DNA of 64,000 nt, taken from contig FOBR01000009.1 in NCBI GenBank assembly GCA_900109895.1, positions 124,001 through 188,000 of the forward strand. Direction: 5' to 3'. Shown piece by piece: positions 43,937 to 52,837 of the stretch; the first letter of the stretch is position 1, and each line of letters starts with the position of its first letter. The notes under the pieces were generated by a model that ran no database searches, was not told where the DNA came from, and saw only the letters and a list, made by a program, of their open reading frames with translations. Both the position numbers and the translations under genes were made by a program. The DNA is from a bacterium A37T11. Lineage in GTDB: Bacteria; Bacteroidota; Bacteroidia; Sphingobacteriales; Sphingobacteriaceae.

Positions 43937-45721
43937 TTACATCCTATCCGGCACTTCAATGCCCAGCAGTTTCATGCCTTTGGCAATGATTGCAGCAGTG
44001 GCAGCCGAAAGCGTCAGCCGGAATTGTTTAGTTACTTCCTCTTCGGCTTTCAAAATGCTTTCTTCGTGATAAAACTTGTTATACAATTTGGCCAGTTCAA
44101 ATACATAGTTGGCAATCAGTGCCGGACTATAGGTTTGGGCAGCCGCCTTCACAATGCTGGGATAATTGGATAAGGCCTGCAACAGGTCCTTTTCGGTTAT
44201 GCCCAAGCTTGAAGGTTGCTTCAAAGCGGATGTTTCTTTGTAAGACGCTTTGGTTAGTACGGATTGGATACGGGCATGGGTATATTGAATAAAAGGCCCG
44301 GTATGCCCCTGAAAGTCGATGGATTCTTTCGGATCAAACAGCAGACGTTTTTTAGGCTCTACTTTTAACAGGAAATACTTTAAGGCCCCAAGCCCTATCA
44401 TATGATATAGGCGCCCCTTGTCTTCTTCCGGAAAATCGGCTGTTTTGCCCAGCTCTTCTGTTCGGGCTTTAGCCGTTTCGGTCATTTCGGCCATGAGGTC
44501 ATCGGCATCCACTACCGTTCCTTCCCTTGACTTCATTTTTCCTGAGGGCAGGTCAACCATGCCATATGACAGGTGGTATAACCCCTTCGCCCAGCTCTTA
44601 CCCAATTTTTCCAGGATAAGGAATAACACTTTAAAATGGTAGTCCTGCTCATTACCCACCACGTAAATGGACTGGTCCATGTGGTATTGATCATATTTGT
44701 GCTGGGCGGTGCCCAGGTCCTGCGTAATATAGACCGATGTGCCGTCGCCTCGCAACACCAATTTTTCATCCAGACCGTCTGCCGTAAGATCAATCCATAC
44801 AGAACCATCGGGCTTTCTGAAAAACACCCCTTTAGCCAAACCTTCTTCAATGATATCTTTACCCAATAAATAGGTATCAGATTCATAATAATACTGATCA
44901 AAATCAACTCCCAGATTGCGGTACGTTTCGGCAAATCCGGCATACACCCAGCTGTTCATGGTTTTCCACAGACTAATGACTGCATGGTCGCCAGCCTCCC
45001 ACCTTTGCAACATTAATTGTGCTTCTTTTATTAGCGGCGCATTTTTTTTCGCTTCTTCTTCAGTTTGGCCAGCTGCCACCAGCGCCTTGATTTCTTCTTT
45101 ATATACCTGATCAAAGATCACATAGTAATTGCCCACCAAATGATCGCCTTTAAGACCGGTGCTTTCGGGCGTCTCCCCATTCCCAAACTTCTGCCAGGCC
45201 AGCATCGACTTGCAGATGTGGATACCCCGGTCATTGACCAGGTTTGCTTTGATCACTGTATAACCGGCTGCTTTAAGAATTTCAGCTACCGAATAGCCCA
45301 GTAAATTGTTGCGTATATGCCCTAAATGTAAGGGTTTATTGGTATTTGGCGAAGAATACTCCACCATAACAGTTTGGCTATTGGTCGGAAATGTGCCATA
45401 TGCTTTATGTATAATTTGTGTGTACAGCAAATTAGCCCAGTAGGCATCGTTAAGGCTGATATTTAAAAAACCTTTAACCGTATTAAATGATGAGATCTGC
45501 GGGAGGCGTTGCTGCAAATATTCCCCGATCTCCTGCCCCGTTTGCTCGGGTGTTTTTTTTGAATAACGGGTAAATGGAAACACCACCACGGTAATCTGTC
45601 CGTCAAATTCTTTTCTGGTTTCTTGCAGGAAGACCTGGCTTTCTGGCAACACGGCTCCATAGAGTTCATTTACGGCTTGGAGAGTTTGTATGATTATATT
45701 ATTTTGTAAGTTGTCGGACAT
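43937..45721 (-). CDS. argS: Arginyl-tRNA synthetase
   Basis: 594 residues, class Ia synthetase. HIGH motif as PLHLGHIRNN, in SSPNTNKPLHLGHI. KMSKS is replaced by MKSREGTV, as is normal for ArgRS. The C-terminal anticodon-binding (DALR) domain ends with KGMKLLGIEVPDRM, the typical terminus. It charges tRNA-Arg and needs tRNA for arginine activation. The ATG at 45721 is chosen over a TTG one codon earlier. The divergent gene is arginine decarboxylase, so both neighbours use arginine; shared regulation is possible but unproven. Confidence 0.97.
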   Translation of the reverse strand: MSDNLQNNIIIQTLQAVNELYGAVLPESQVFLQETRKEFDGQITVVVFPFTRYSKKTPEQTGQEIGEYLQQRLPQISSFNTVKGFLNISLNDAYWANLLYTQIIHKAYGTFPTNSQTVMVEYSSPNTNKPLHLGHIRNNLLGYSVAEILKAAGYTVIKANLVNDRGIHICKSMLAWQKFGNGETPESTGLKGDHLVGNYYVIFDQVYKEEIKALVAAGQTEEEAKKNAPLIKEAQLMLQRWEAGDHAVISLWKTMNSWVYAGFAETYRNLGVDFDQYYYESDTYLLGKDIIEEGLAKGVFFRKPDGSVWIDLTADGLDEKLVLRGDGTSVYITQDLGTAQHKYDQYHMDQSIYVVGNEQDYHFKVLFLILEKLGKSWAKGLYHLSYGMVDLPSGKMKSREGTVVDADDLMAEMTETAKARTEELGKTADFPEEDKGRLYHMIGLGALKYFLLKVEPKKRLLFDPKESIDFQGHTGPFIQYTHARIQSVLTKASYKETSALKQPSSLGITEKDLLQALSNYPSIVKAAAQTYSPALIANYVFELAKLYNKFYHEESILKAEEEVTKQFRLTLSAATAAIIAKGMKLLGIEVPDRM

Positions 45722-45740
45722 CAATATCGGCGCTAAAATA

Positions 45741-45748
45741 TATCTTTG
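45741..45748 (+). promoter_or_regulatory. -7 box TATCTTTG of arginine decarboxylase
   Basis: Exact TAnnTTTG ending 16 nt before the ATG at 45765. No TTG at the usual spacing. It lies in the 43-nt gap between the divergent argS and speA starts. Confidence 0.55.
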
Positions 45749-45764
45749 CCAAAAATATAAAAAA

Positions 45765-47153
45765 ATGCAGAGCTATCAGGAATTTCTTGACTTAAGTGTC
45801 GGCTTTCCCCAGGACGGATTTGAAATCATTGAAGATGAACTCTACTTCCATGACCTGAACCTCATGGAGATGATAGAAACATATGGTACACCCCTGCGGT
45901 TTACCTATCTGCCCATCATCAGTAAAAAAATCCAGCAAGCCAAAATATTGTTTCAAACGGCTATCCTGAAAAACAATTACCGGGGTTCCTACAAATACTG
46001 TTACTGTACCAAAAGTTCCCATTTCAGGCATGTGGTAGAAGAAGCATTGAAAAACGATATCCACCTGGAAACATCGTCGGCATTTGACATGCCCATGATT
46101 GATGCCTTGGAAAAGAAAGGGGTTGTAACCAAGGACATCACCGTCATTTGCAACGGATTTAAAACCTATCAATATAAGCAATATATTGTCGATATGTTGC
46201 ATGATGGTTTCCACAACATCGTTCCTGTATTGGACAATAAGGAAGAGTTCAATATTTACGATGATGAAGTAGAGCTGGATACTCCCTGCAACCTGGGTAT
46301 ACGAATTGCAGCAGAAGAACAACCGGACTCTGAGTTTTACACCTCCCGTTTGGGCATCCGCATGGAAGACATCCTGGACTTCTACAGCAGCAAGATTGTC
46401 CCCAACCCCAATTTCAGGGTCAAACTGCTGCACTTTTTTATCAATAGCGGGATATCTGATACGCCTTATTATTGGAACGAACTGGAAAAATACGTCACGC
46501 TGTATTGCAAATTCAAAAAGATCAATCCGGATCTCGACACGCTTGACATCGGAGGAGGCCTTCCATTTAAGGATTCATTGGCTCATGATTTTGATTATGA
46601 ATACATGGTCAATGAGATCGTCAACCGAATTAAGGAGATCTGTGCACAGCACGAGGTTATGGAACCGGATATCATTACCGAGTTTGGGAAATATACCGTT
46701 GCTGAAGCCTCGGGCATTTTATATAAAGTAATTGGCCGTAAACAACAAAACGACCGGGAAAAATGGCTGATGCTGGACGGTTCTTTTATCACCAACCTTC
46801 CGGATGTTTGGGCCCTGAACCAAAAATATATACTTTTACCCATCAACAACTGGGATTCTGAATATGAACGGGTCAATTTGGGTGGTATCACGTGCGATGG
46901 TCAGGATTACTATAACCAGGAAGCACACATGAATAACGTATTTATGCCTAAAACCCGAAAACTGCAATACCTGGGATTTTTTCATACGGGAGCCTATCAG
47001 GAAGTATTGAGTGGTTACGGCGGCATTCATCACTGCTTGCTTCCTTCTCCCAAGCATGTCATCGTTCGCCGAAACCGCGATGAGACCTTTAATTTCGATG
47101 TTTTTGGGGAAGAACAGAACTCCAAACAAGTACTGAAGCTTTTAGGTTATTAG
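45765..47153 (+). CDS. speA: Arginine decarboxylase (biosynthetic type, fold III)
   Basis: 462 residues, alanine-racemase-like PLP decarboxylase. It converts arginine to agmatine in polyamine synthesis. The PLP lysine is in YCYCTKSSHF, the glycine loop in LDIGGGLPFKD, followed by DIITEFGKYTV. The protein is shorter than E. coli SpeA (about 650 residues) and is of the compact type found in Bacteroidota. The longer frame from 45690 contains the promoter box and is not used. A hairpin 23 nt after the stop may terminate the transcript. Confidence 0.92.
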   Translation: MQSYQEFLDLSVGFPQDGFEIIEDELYFHDLNLMEMIETYGTPLRFTYLPIISKKIQQAKILFQTAILKNNYRGSYKYCYCTKSSHFRHVVEEALKNDIHLETSSAFDMPMIDALEKKGVVTKDITVICNGFKTYQYKQYIVDMLHDGFHNIVPVLDNKEEFNIYDDEVELDTPCNLGIRIAAEEQPDSEFYTSRLGIRMEDILDFYSSKIVPNPNFRVKLLHFFINSGISDTPYYWNELEKYVTLYCKFKKINPDLDTLDIGGGLPFKDSLAHDFDYEYMVNEIVNRIKEICAQHEVMEPDIITEFGKYTVAEASGILYKVIGRKQQNDREKWLMLDGSFITNLPDVWALNQKYILLPINNWDSEYERVNLGGITCDGQDYYNQEAHMNNVFMPKTRKLQYLGFFHTGAYQEVLSGYGGIHHCLLPSPKHVIVRRNRDETFNFDVFGEEQNSKQVLKLLGY

Positions 47154-47176
47154 ACTAACTGTTTGTCATTGTAAAA

Positions 47177-47208
47177 AAAATCCCCTTGACTATACCAAGG
47201 AGAATTTT
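47177..47208 (+). terminator. Probable terminator after speA
   Basis: Imperfect stem (A-run and TCCCCTTG against CAAGGAGA and TTTT, two internal mismatches, 7-nt loop), 23 nt past the stop, with TTTT in its 3' arm. Confidence 0.5.
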
Positions 47209-47276
47209 AATAAGGTACTTACTAAAAAACCGGATGCCCGCAGCGAGGAGCAATTGGATTTTTTAACTTTATTTTT

Positions 47277-49112
47277 TTAATACAAACTAAACTCCCGGCC
47301 CACAATGGAAGCCTCACCTTTACTGTTTGCTGTTGATTTTACCGTAAATCGAATATACCGGGCCGTTACAGGCTTCGCGAGAGGTATGTATTGTTCTATT
47401 GGGTTCGCAACAATGTTTGAAAACTCACCAGCAGCCACCTGTTGCCAGTTTTTGTCATCTTCACTGCTTTCCAACACATAATGAGTAGCCAGGGTCTGAT
47501 GCTGAATGGCCGCTTTTGAAGGCCTGTAGCTAAACGCCTGTATGGTCACGGATTTTACCGCATCCATCCAGAGAGTGGAGCCATCAATACCAGATGGCCA
47601 GACAGACCGACTTATAGCCTTCCGATTAGTTGCCACCGAAACCTTAAAATCACTTTTGGCCTCCGCATACAAACCCACATCACTTAACGTTATGCTCACA
47701 GGGGCATATAAACGCAGGCGAAGTTTTTTGGTCTCAATAAAGGCAGGTAGGCGGATCAGCCGGTTCGCGCCAATGCTGGTAGCCTTAGCTAAGGGTTTCC
47801 AGCTGCCCTGGTCGTCCACTTCCACCAACACGCTGTCTAATCGTTGCCCAAGCTTTATATTTTCGCGCAGTCGGATGAGGTTGAACCGCATTGCGGTCTT
47901 CAATTCGATCACCAGGTCAGCCTGATGAACATCATCATCCGTTGCCCAGTAACTATAGCGGTCAGCGTCTGTTAATTTATTAACTCCAAAATTACGCAAA
48001 TCATTCATTCGTACATTTGAAGGGTCAAATGCAGCCCCCGATGCGAGGTTTACCACAAATGTTTCCCTGAGTTTATCGCCAAATGCTTTTAATGTCTGCA
48101 CATCTATCTCATTCAATAAACCGTCTGTATCCGGCGCAAGCCCCAAATTTAAACACGCCCCCCTACCCACACTGTTCAGGTATAACTCAAACAATTGATC
48201 GGGAGTTTTCACTTTATCATCCTGGTCAGGATGGTAAAACCATCCCGGTCTTAGCGGCACATCGCATTCCGCCGGGATCCAGTATTTGCCATCCCGTTGG
48301 CCTGTACCCAGGTAACGGCTGTCCACAAGCCCCGGCGCCGGCTTGAGGCCATCCTGCCCCTCCGGTGTAATGGTAGCCCAGTTGGTCTCTCCAGCCATTC
48401 CTTTTTCGTTTCCCACCCAACGCACATCCGGGCCAATATCGCTAAAGATCACCGCTCCCGGTTGCATAGCGCGTGTCATCTGCCACAGAGAATCCCAGCC
48501 ATAATAGGTTGAACGATCTATCTTCCGGGTTTCCTTCGCACCTCCATAAAAGCCATCGCCACCATTGGCTCCATCGTGCCAGCTAATGAACAGCGGCCCG
48601 TAATTGCTGTATACTTCTTTGAGCTGCTCCCGGTAAGCTATTGGGTAAGATGGCGTACCGTATCCGGGAAAATTGCGGTCCCAGGCAGACACATAGATCC
48701 CAAACTGCAGGCCCTGCTTCCGTGCCGCCAGCATAAACTCTTTTACCAGGTCGCCCTTTCCATTTTTCCAAGGGCTTTTACTAATATTGTAAGGCGTAGT
48801 TTTTGTTGGCCATAGGCAGTATCCATCGTGATGCTTTGCCACGGTAACCAAGCCCTTAAATTCGGCCGATTTTGCAGCCGCAGCAATTTGCCCAGCATCA
48901 AAATGAAGTGGGTTAAAGAGGTCTGGCTCCGCATCGCCAAACCCCCATTCCTTATTTTGGAATGTGGTTGGGGTAAAATGGATCAGGCAGTACATTTCCA
49001 ATTCCTGCCAGTTAAGCTGCGCTTTGCTGGGCAAAGGACCATAAGGTTTGGGTTCCTGCGCTTGAACGTAAAATCCTGAGGATAAAATCAGGAAAATAAT
49101 TAGTATTCTCAT
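47277..49112 (-). CDS. Secreted alpha-L-fucosidase, GH29, with C-terminal carbohydrate-binding-like domain
   Basis: 611 residues. Signal peptide MRILIIFLILSSGFYVQA. GH29 catalytic barrel: MYCLIHFTPTTF, LVTVAKHHDGYCLWPTK, GIYVSAWDRNFPGYG, and FISWHDGANGGD, whose Asp is the expected nucleophile. Two beta-sandwich segments follow (about 370-490 and 500-611), the last resembling F5/8-type C (CBM32-like) domains. It should release fucose from glycans in the periplasm or at the surface. The longer frame from 49163 overlaps the neighbouring gene and lacks a signal peptide, so 49112 is used. No sugar-uptake genes are adjacent except the SusD-like gene two positions away. Confidence 0.9.
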   Translation of the reverse strand: MRILIIFLILSSGFYVQAQEPKPYGPLPSKAQLNWQELEMYCLIHFTPTTFQNKEWGFGDAEPDLFNPLHFDAGQIAAAAKSAEFKGLVTVAKHHDGYCLWPTKTTPYNISKSPWKNGKGDLVKEFMLAARKQGLQFGIYVSAWDRNFPGYGTPSYPIAYREQLKEVYSNYGPLFISWHDGANGGDGFYGGAKETRKIDRSTYYGWDSLWQMTRAMQPGAVIFSDIGPDVRWVGNEKGMAGETNWATITPEGQDGLKPAPGLVDSRYLGTGQRDGKYWIPAECDVPLRPGWFYHPDQDDKVKTPDQLFELYLNSVGRGACLNLGLAPDTDGLLNEIDVQTLKAFGDKLRETFVVNLASGAAFDPSNVRMNDLRNFGVNKLTDADRYSYWATDDDVHQADLVIELKTAMRFNLIRLRENIKLGQRLDSVLVEVDDQGSWKPLAKATSIGANRLIRLPAFIETKKLRLRLYAPVSITLSDVGLYAEAKSDFKVSVATNRKAISRSVWPSGIDGSTLWMDAVKSVTIQAFSYRPSKAAIQHQTLATHYVLESSEDDKNWQQVAAGEFSNIVANPIEQYIPLAKPVTARYIRFTVKSTANSKGEASIVGREFSLY

Positions 49113-49152
49113 AGTAATTTGGTTAATAAAGGGGCGGCTTAAATGCCTTTCC

Positions 49153-49893
49153 CTACTTGTCAAATTTCTGCAATTGTTTTAATAACGTCGCAAAATCTTT
49201 GGGGTATGGTGCTTCCAGATCATACGCTTTATCACCGATCGAAAAATGCAGCTCCCGTGCATGCAGGGCAAAGCGCTTCATAATGGGTTGTTCCTCCTGG
49301 TCTTTACCTAATGTAAAACCGCGTTTAATTTGCGAGAGGTATATAGGTTTGCCTTTATATAAGGTGTCGCCTACGATGGCCGCATGTTGCGTAGCCAGAT
49401 GAATTCGTATTTGATGCATACGCCCGGTCACGGGCCGGCATTCAACCAGCGTGCAGTGCTTATAATATTCAATGGAATTAAACCAGGTTTCGGCCGGCTT
49501 GCCATTAACCCGATCAATGGTCACATTCTTATTGCCCAAATTCAGGATTGGGTAATCAACCTTTACCTCCGTAAAGGCATGAGACCCATTTATAATGGCG
49601 TGATAGATTTTTCTCACTCGCCGGCGTTCAAATTCAATGGAAACCGCGCGATAAGTCTCCGGATTTTTAGCGATGAGCAGCAAACCGGATGTTTCCTTAT
49701 CAATGCGGTGGCAAACCTGTGCATCAGCATGGTATTGTTTAGCCATGCGAAGCACACTGGGCTCGCCTCCTTCCCGTTCATCCAATGAGCTTAAAAACGG
49801 CGGTTTGTTGATGACCATCAGATTTTCATCCTCGTGAACAATCAGCTCAGTGAACTTAGGAAATTTCAAAGTTCGCTTTTCGGTTTCTATCAT
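49153..49893 (-). CDS. RluA-family RNA pseudouridine synthase
   Basis: 246 residues. The catalytic aspartate D65 is in the motif CHRIDKETSGLLL (usual form HRLDxxTSG). Upstream NKPPFLSSLDE is family motif I, and GRMHQIRIHLA is the later conserved block. There is no S4 domain, so it is an RluA/RluC/RluD-like single-domain enzyme that converts uridine to pseudouridine in rRNA or tRNA; the target is unknown. The frame reaches 49980, but that extension runs through the terminator of the upstream gene, so ATG 49893 (MIETEKRTLKFPKF) is used. Confidence 0.92.
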   Translation of the reverse strand: MIETEKRTLKFPKFTELIVHEDENLMVINKPPFLSSLDEREGGEPSVLRMAKQYHADAQVCHRIDKETSGLLLIAKNPETYRAVSIEFERRRVRKIYHAIINGSHAFTEVKVDYPILNLGNKNVTIDRVNGKPAETWFNSIEYYKHCTLVECRPVTGRMHQIRIHLATQHAAIVGDTLYKGKPIYLSQIKRGFTLGKDQEEQPIMKRFALHARELHFSIGDKAYDLEAPYPKDFATLLKQLQKFDK

Positions 49894-49926
49894 GCCTGCA
49901 AACATAACCATTTGGCGTAAACAAAA

Positions 49927-49953
49927 CAAGGTGCCGGATGGGACGGCACCTTG
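49927..49953 (-). terminator. Intrinsic terminator after the SusD-like gene
   Basis: Perfect 10-bp stem CAAGGTGCCG/CGGCACCTTG with a 7-nt loop, 34 nt past the stop of the SusD-like gene. On the minus strand it is followed by TTTTGTTTA. The same tail follows the rpsO terminator. Confidence 0.85.
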
Positions 49954-49986
49954 GTAACATAAAACTAACACACGAAACAAGATTTT

Positions 49987-52152
49987 CTAATAACCGGCGT
50001 GCTGCTGTATGCCGGGATAAAGTGCTATAATTCCTGAAGGAATGGGCATCAAGCCTTTATAGCCTTGATAGCCGAGCGGACCAAGCATGCTTTCGGCCGT
50101 ACCCCAGCGAATCAGGCTGGAGAAACGACTGCCTTCACGATACAATTCCCGCTTCCATACCTCTTGAAGTTTCGACTTCAGTGCAACTTGGTTACTGCCA
50201 GACCCCACCTGGCTTACCCCGCGACGCACGCAAAGTGTATTGAGTGTTTGGGTTGCCTGCGCCAAGTTTCCCGTTTCAATGGACGCTTCGGCATACATGA
50301 GCAGTGCTTCAGAATAGCGGATAGCCGGGGTAAAAGCCCTGCCTGTAAAATAAGTCGGAACTTCATTCGCACTCTGCCCATATATCCGGTTCCAAATAAC
50401 CTCGGCATTCGTGGCATTGCTTTTTAGTTGTGAGGTGTCGCCTACAAGCATATACCGACTACTATTGATCAACTGCCCACAAACTTCCAATACCTTCTCA
50501 TACTTTTTCTGGTGCAATGCCGCCCTAGCCAATACAACGCGTGCCGCATCAGCACTCAGCCCCACTCCGGTCATCTGCTTATCAACCAATACCGGAATTA
50601 CTGCATCAACATCAGCTTTAATTAAATTATAAATGGCCTCCGTGCTACTGTTCACTACATTTTCAGGAAAATCTATATTATCTAAAATGGGCGCCTCGCC
50701 ATAAAAATTTAACAAACTGGCATAGACTACCGCTCTGGCGGCTTTTAGTACTGCTAGGACCTCATCCTTACTTCCCGCAGGAAAGTGGTTAGGAACACTG
50801 GTCAGTTCAGGCACATTAGGGCCTGACAGAATTAATCGGTTTAACCTGCTTAGCAGATCATAATGGCTATTCCAAAGTCCTGAAAAGTTAACGGGACTAT
50901 AAGCGTAACGATCGGCATCACATAAGCTAAGCCCTAAAGACAAGCCGTTCATATTAATATTAGTGCACGTAGCCTCATCGCTTAAAACCCCGTCAAGCAC
51001 TATCCAACGTGCATTTGTATTAAAAACATCGTAATAAACTACTTCGGCCAAATTGCAAAATTCAACCGCACTGGTTATCGGAAGTACACTATGATTGTTC
51101 GGCAGCCCAATGATCAGGTCAACCGACTTATTGTCGCTACCTTCTATTTCAGCGCTGTTATAAGGTAAATATAATTGATCCTTGTTGTCGATCACACCAT
51201 CTGCATTTGCATCCACTGGTTTAAAATTGCCTACCATTGCGTAGCCGACCGGTGTATTCGTGGCAAGTTCCACCACTTCTTGCTCGTTTTGAATCAAGCT
51301 CTCAGCTCCTAAACCTATCAATTTTCCATCTGACCCCGTCTTTTTATCAAAAATGCTGCTTAATACACGGATGCCTTCTTTGTGTCCAACCAAATAATAC
51401 GTACCCGGAAAAAATCGGTTAAATACGGCTTTTCCCGAAGCATCTGTCTGGGCAGTATAGGCTACGTGTCCTGCGCTAAAATCATCTGTGGATAAATACA
51501 CGTCTACGGTGGCCCCCTCCAACAACTCCCCTTTTGGTTTGTTCGTTGCCCATTTGGTAGCATCATATACATTTACAGTCAGGGTACCAGGAGCAGCCGC
51601 CACACTGCCTGTTAAGCTTTTGCTCAGCACATGCACTACATCGTGTTCGCCGGAAGCCCATGTTTTATTGGTGATTTCCACCCCATTTATAAAGATATTA
51701 GTATCAGCCACGTATACCAGCAGCTGTTTCCCGCTAAGCGTTGTAAATGTTTTGCCATTTACCAAATCACTGATCTTTATCAATCCTTTCAACAAATGGT
51801 CCTTAATATTAAAAGAGGTGTTTTCGGAAGCCGCTGTTTGCGATACAGCCATCTTCTGGCCCTTTAAATGCGTTTTCGCTACGGTCTTGTTGGCAACCAG
51901 TTCCTCATCAGGAACGGCAAAGATGGTGAGGCCTTCAGAAACTTCTGCATCACTCAAATCAGCATCCTGCAAAGCATCGCTAAAAGTTGCTAAACTAGCT
52001 GATTTGGATAATGAACTCACAATTCCAGGCAATACATCTTCAACTGTAACCTGTGGTTCAGTGTTTTTCTTGTCTTTTTTGCAACTGCCTAAAAAAAACA
52101 GCATGCACCCCGCAAATAATACATGAACGGTAAATTTGTAATTAATTTTCAT
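49987..52152 (-). CDS. SusD/RagB-like lipoprotein with fasciclin and Ca-binding-type segments
   Basis: 721 residues. Lipoprotein signal with lipidated C24 (LGSC). A FAS1 (fasciclin) domain occupies about 55-180, with LTIFAVPDEEL and the closing GEHDVVHVLSKSL. A Cna-B/carboxypeptidase-regulatory-like sandwich lies at about 190-265 and a dockerin/EF-hand-like DANADGVIDNKD at 314-325. A SusD/RagB helical domain runs from about 420 to the end, finishing LMPIPSGIIALYPGIQQHAGY-like. SusD proteins sit on the outer surface and bind glycans or peptides for a SusC channel. No SusC gene is adjacent and the SusD part is shorter than the typical about 500 residues. The FAS1 part suggests adhesion. Expressed from a good promoter that ends 4 nt before the ATG. 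Confidence 0.88.
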   Translation of the reverse strand: MKINYKFTVHVLFAGCMLFFLGSCKKDKKNTEPQVTVEDVLPGIVSSLSKSASLATFSDALQDADLSDAEVSEGLTIFAVPDEELVANKTVAKTHLKGQKMAVSQTAASENTSFNIKDHLLKGLIKISDLVNGKTFTTLSGKQLLVYVADTNIFINGVEITNKTWASGEHDVVHVLSKSLTGSVAAAPGTLTVNVYDATKWATNKPKGELLEGATVDVYLSTDDFSAGHVAYTAQTDASGKAVFNRFFPGTYYLVGHKEGIRVLSSIFDKKTGSDGKLIGLGAESLIQNEQEVVELATNTPVGYAMVGNFKPVDANADGVIDNKDQLYLPYNSAEIEGSDNKSVDLIIGLPNNHSVLPITSAVEFCNLAEVVYYDVFNTNARWIVLDGVLSDEATCTNINMNGLSLGLSLCDADRYAYSPVNFSGLWNSHYDLLSRLNRLILSGPNVPELTSVPNHFPAGSKDEVLAVLKAARAVVYASLLNFYGEAPILDNIDFPENVVNSSTEAIYNLIKADVDAVIPVLVDKQMTGVGLSADAARVVLARAALHQKKYEKVLEVCGQLINSSRYMLVGDTSQLKSNATNAEVIWNRIYGQSANEVPTYFTGRAFTPAIRYSEALLMYAEASIETGNLAQATQTLNTLCVRRGVSQVGSGSNQVALKSKLQEVWKRELYREGSRFSSLIRWGTAESMLGPLGYQGYKGLMPIPSGIIALYPGIQQHAGY

Positions 52153-52156
52153 ATTG

Positions 52157-52188
52157 CAAAGGTAGTGCAGGTATAATCACCAACACAA
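52157..52188 (-). promoter_or_regulatory. Promoter of the SusD-like gene, 4 nt from the ATG
   Basis: Minus strand TACCTTTG at 52157-52164 with TTG at 52186-52188, 21 bp upstream. Only CAAT separates the box from the ATG at 52152, implying an mRNA with no leader. Confidence 0.7.
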
Positions 52189-52270
52189 TAGCTATTTCTA
52201 GTCATTTATTTTTACACCAGTACCTAAAAAATGACTATTTCTAGCTATTTTCCGTGAATTGTAAACTAGA

Positions 52271-52278
52271 TACCTTTG
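52271..52278 (+). promoter_or_regulatory. -7 box TACCTTTG of the lipocalin-like gene
   Basis: Exact TAnnTTTG, 26 nt before the ATG at 52305. The nearest TTG is too close (9 bp). Confidence 0.55.
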
Positions 52279-52304
52279 TAAGGAAACAACTAAAAAATAT
52301 TAAC

Positions 52305-52745
52305 ATGAAAAAATCAATAACTTTACTAAGTATAGGGCTTGTTAGCAGTGCACTTTTTTGGTCATGCAGTAAAAATGACGATGCAAGTGATCCGGACGAC
52401 TTTAAATCACTGATTGTAGGAACATGGAAAGGGGAAAAGTTTACCAGTACCACCTATACCAACGGGGTTAAAACGAATGAAGACGTAGATACTGATTTAG
52501 ATGATTATATCATTACTTTCAATGCTGATGGTAGCGCTGACTACGAAGACGATGAACCCGCACACTATCAGATTGACGGTAATAAGCTCACCATTTATGA
52601 GAGTGATGATCCGGATGATACAGATGTGTTAACTATTTTCAGCATCACCAAAACGCAATTGATTTTCAAGGATGAGGAAGAGGACTTTGGTGATGGCAAA
52701 ACTTATAAATACGTGGAAGAAGATATATTGACCCGGGTAAAATAA
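52305..52745 (+). CDS. Small lipocalin-like lipoprotein
   Basis: 146 residues. Lipoprotein signal (MKKSITLLSIGLVSSALFWSC, C21 lipidated). The mature part begins with an Asp-rich linker, then IVGTWKGEKF, a typical opening of the lipocalin-like (DUF4488/5004-type) beta-barrel domain common in Bacteroidota. It is strikingly acidic: DDPDDTDV and EDEEEDFGDG stretches suggest cation binding. The ligand is unknown. Starts upstream of 52305 (TTG at 52254) would precede the promoter. It ends in a strong hairpin. Confidence 0.82.
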   Translation: MKKSITLLSIGLVSSALFWSCSKNDDASDPDDFKSLIVGTWKGEKFTSTTYTNGVKTNEDVDTDLDDYIITFNADGSADYEDDEPAHYQIDGNKLTIYESDDPDDTDVLTIFSITKTQLIFKDEEEDFGDGKTYKYVEEDILTRVK

Positions 52746-52750
52746 CTAAT

Positions 52751-52781
52751 TATTTGGCTTTCCTAAACGGAAAGCCAAATA
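52751..52781 (+). terminator. Terminator-like hairpin after the lipocalin-like gene
   Basis: Perfect 13-bp stem TATTTGGCTTTCC/GGAAAGCCAAATA with loop TAAAC, 5 nt past the stop. No T-run follows, so termination may rely on the AT-rich base of the stem. Confidence 0.6.
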
Positions 52782-52810
52782 TTGAAATACAGTAAATTCA
52801 AACTATTTTG

Positions 52811-52834
52811 TAGATTTGTGGTATATTTATACCA
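52811..52834 (+). promoter_or_regulatory. osmC-family promoter box followed by palindrome
   Basis: TAGATTTG (52811-52818) is an exact -7 match. Immediately downstream, TGGTATA-TT-TATACCA (52819-52834) is a perfect 7-bp-arm palindrome that ends 3 nt before the ATG. Its place over the transcription start fits a repressor site. Confidence 0.45.
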
Positions 52835-52837
52835 TAC

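Noticed and set aside
45792-46433. 213-codon frame on the minus strand inside speA
   Set aside because: Shadow of the arginine decarboxylase gene; Phe/Val-rich sequence without recognisable motifs.
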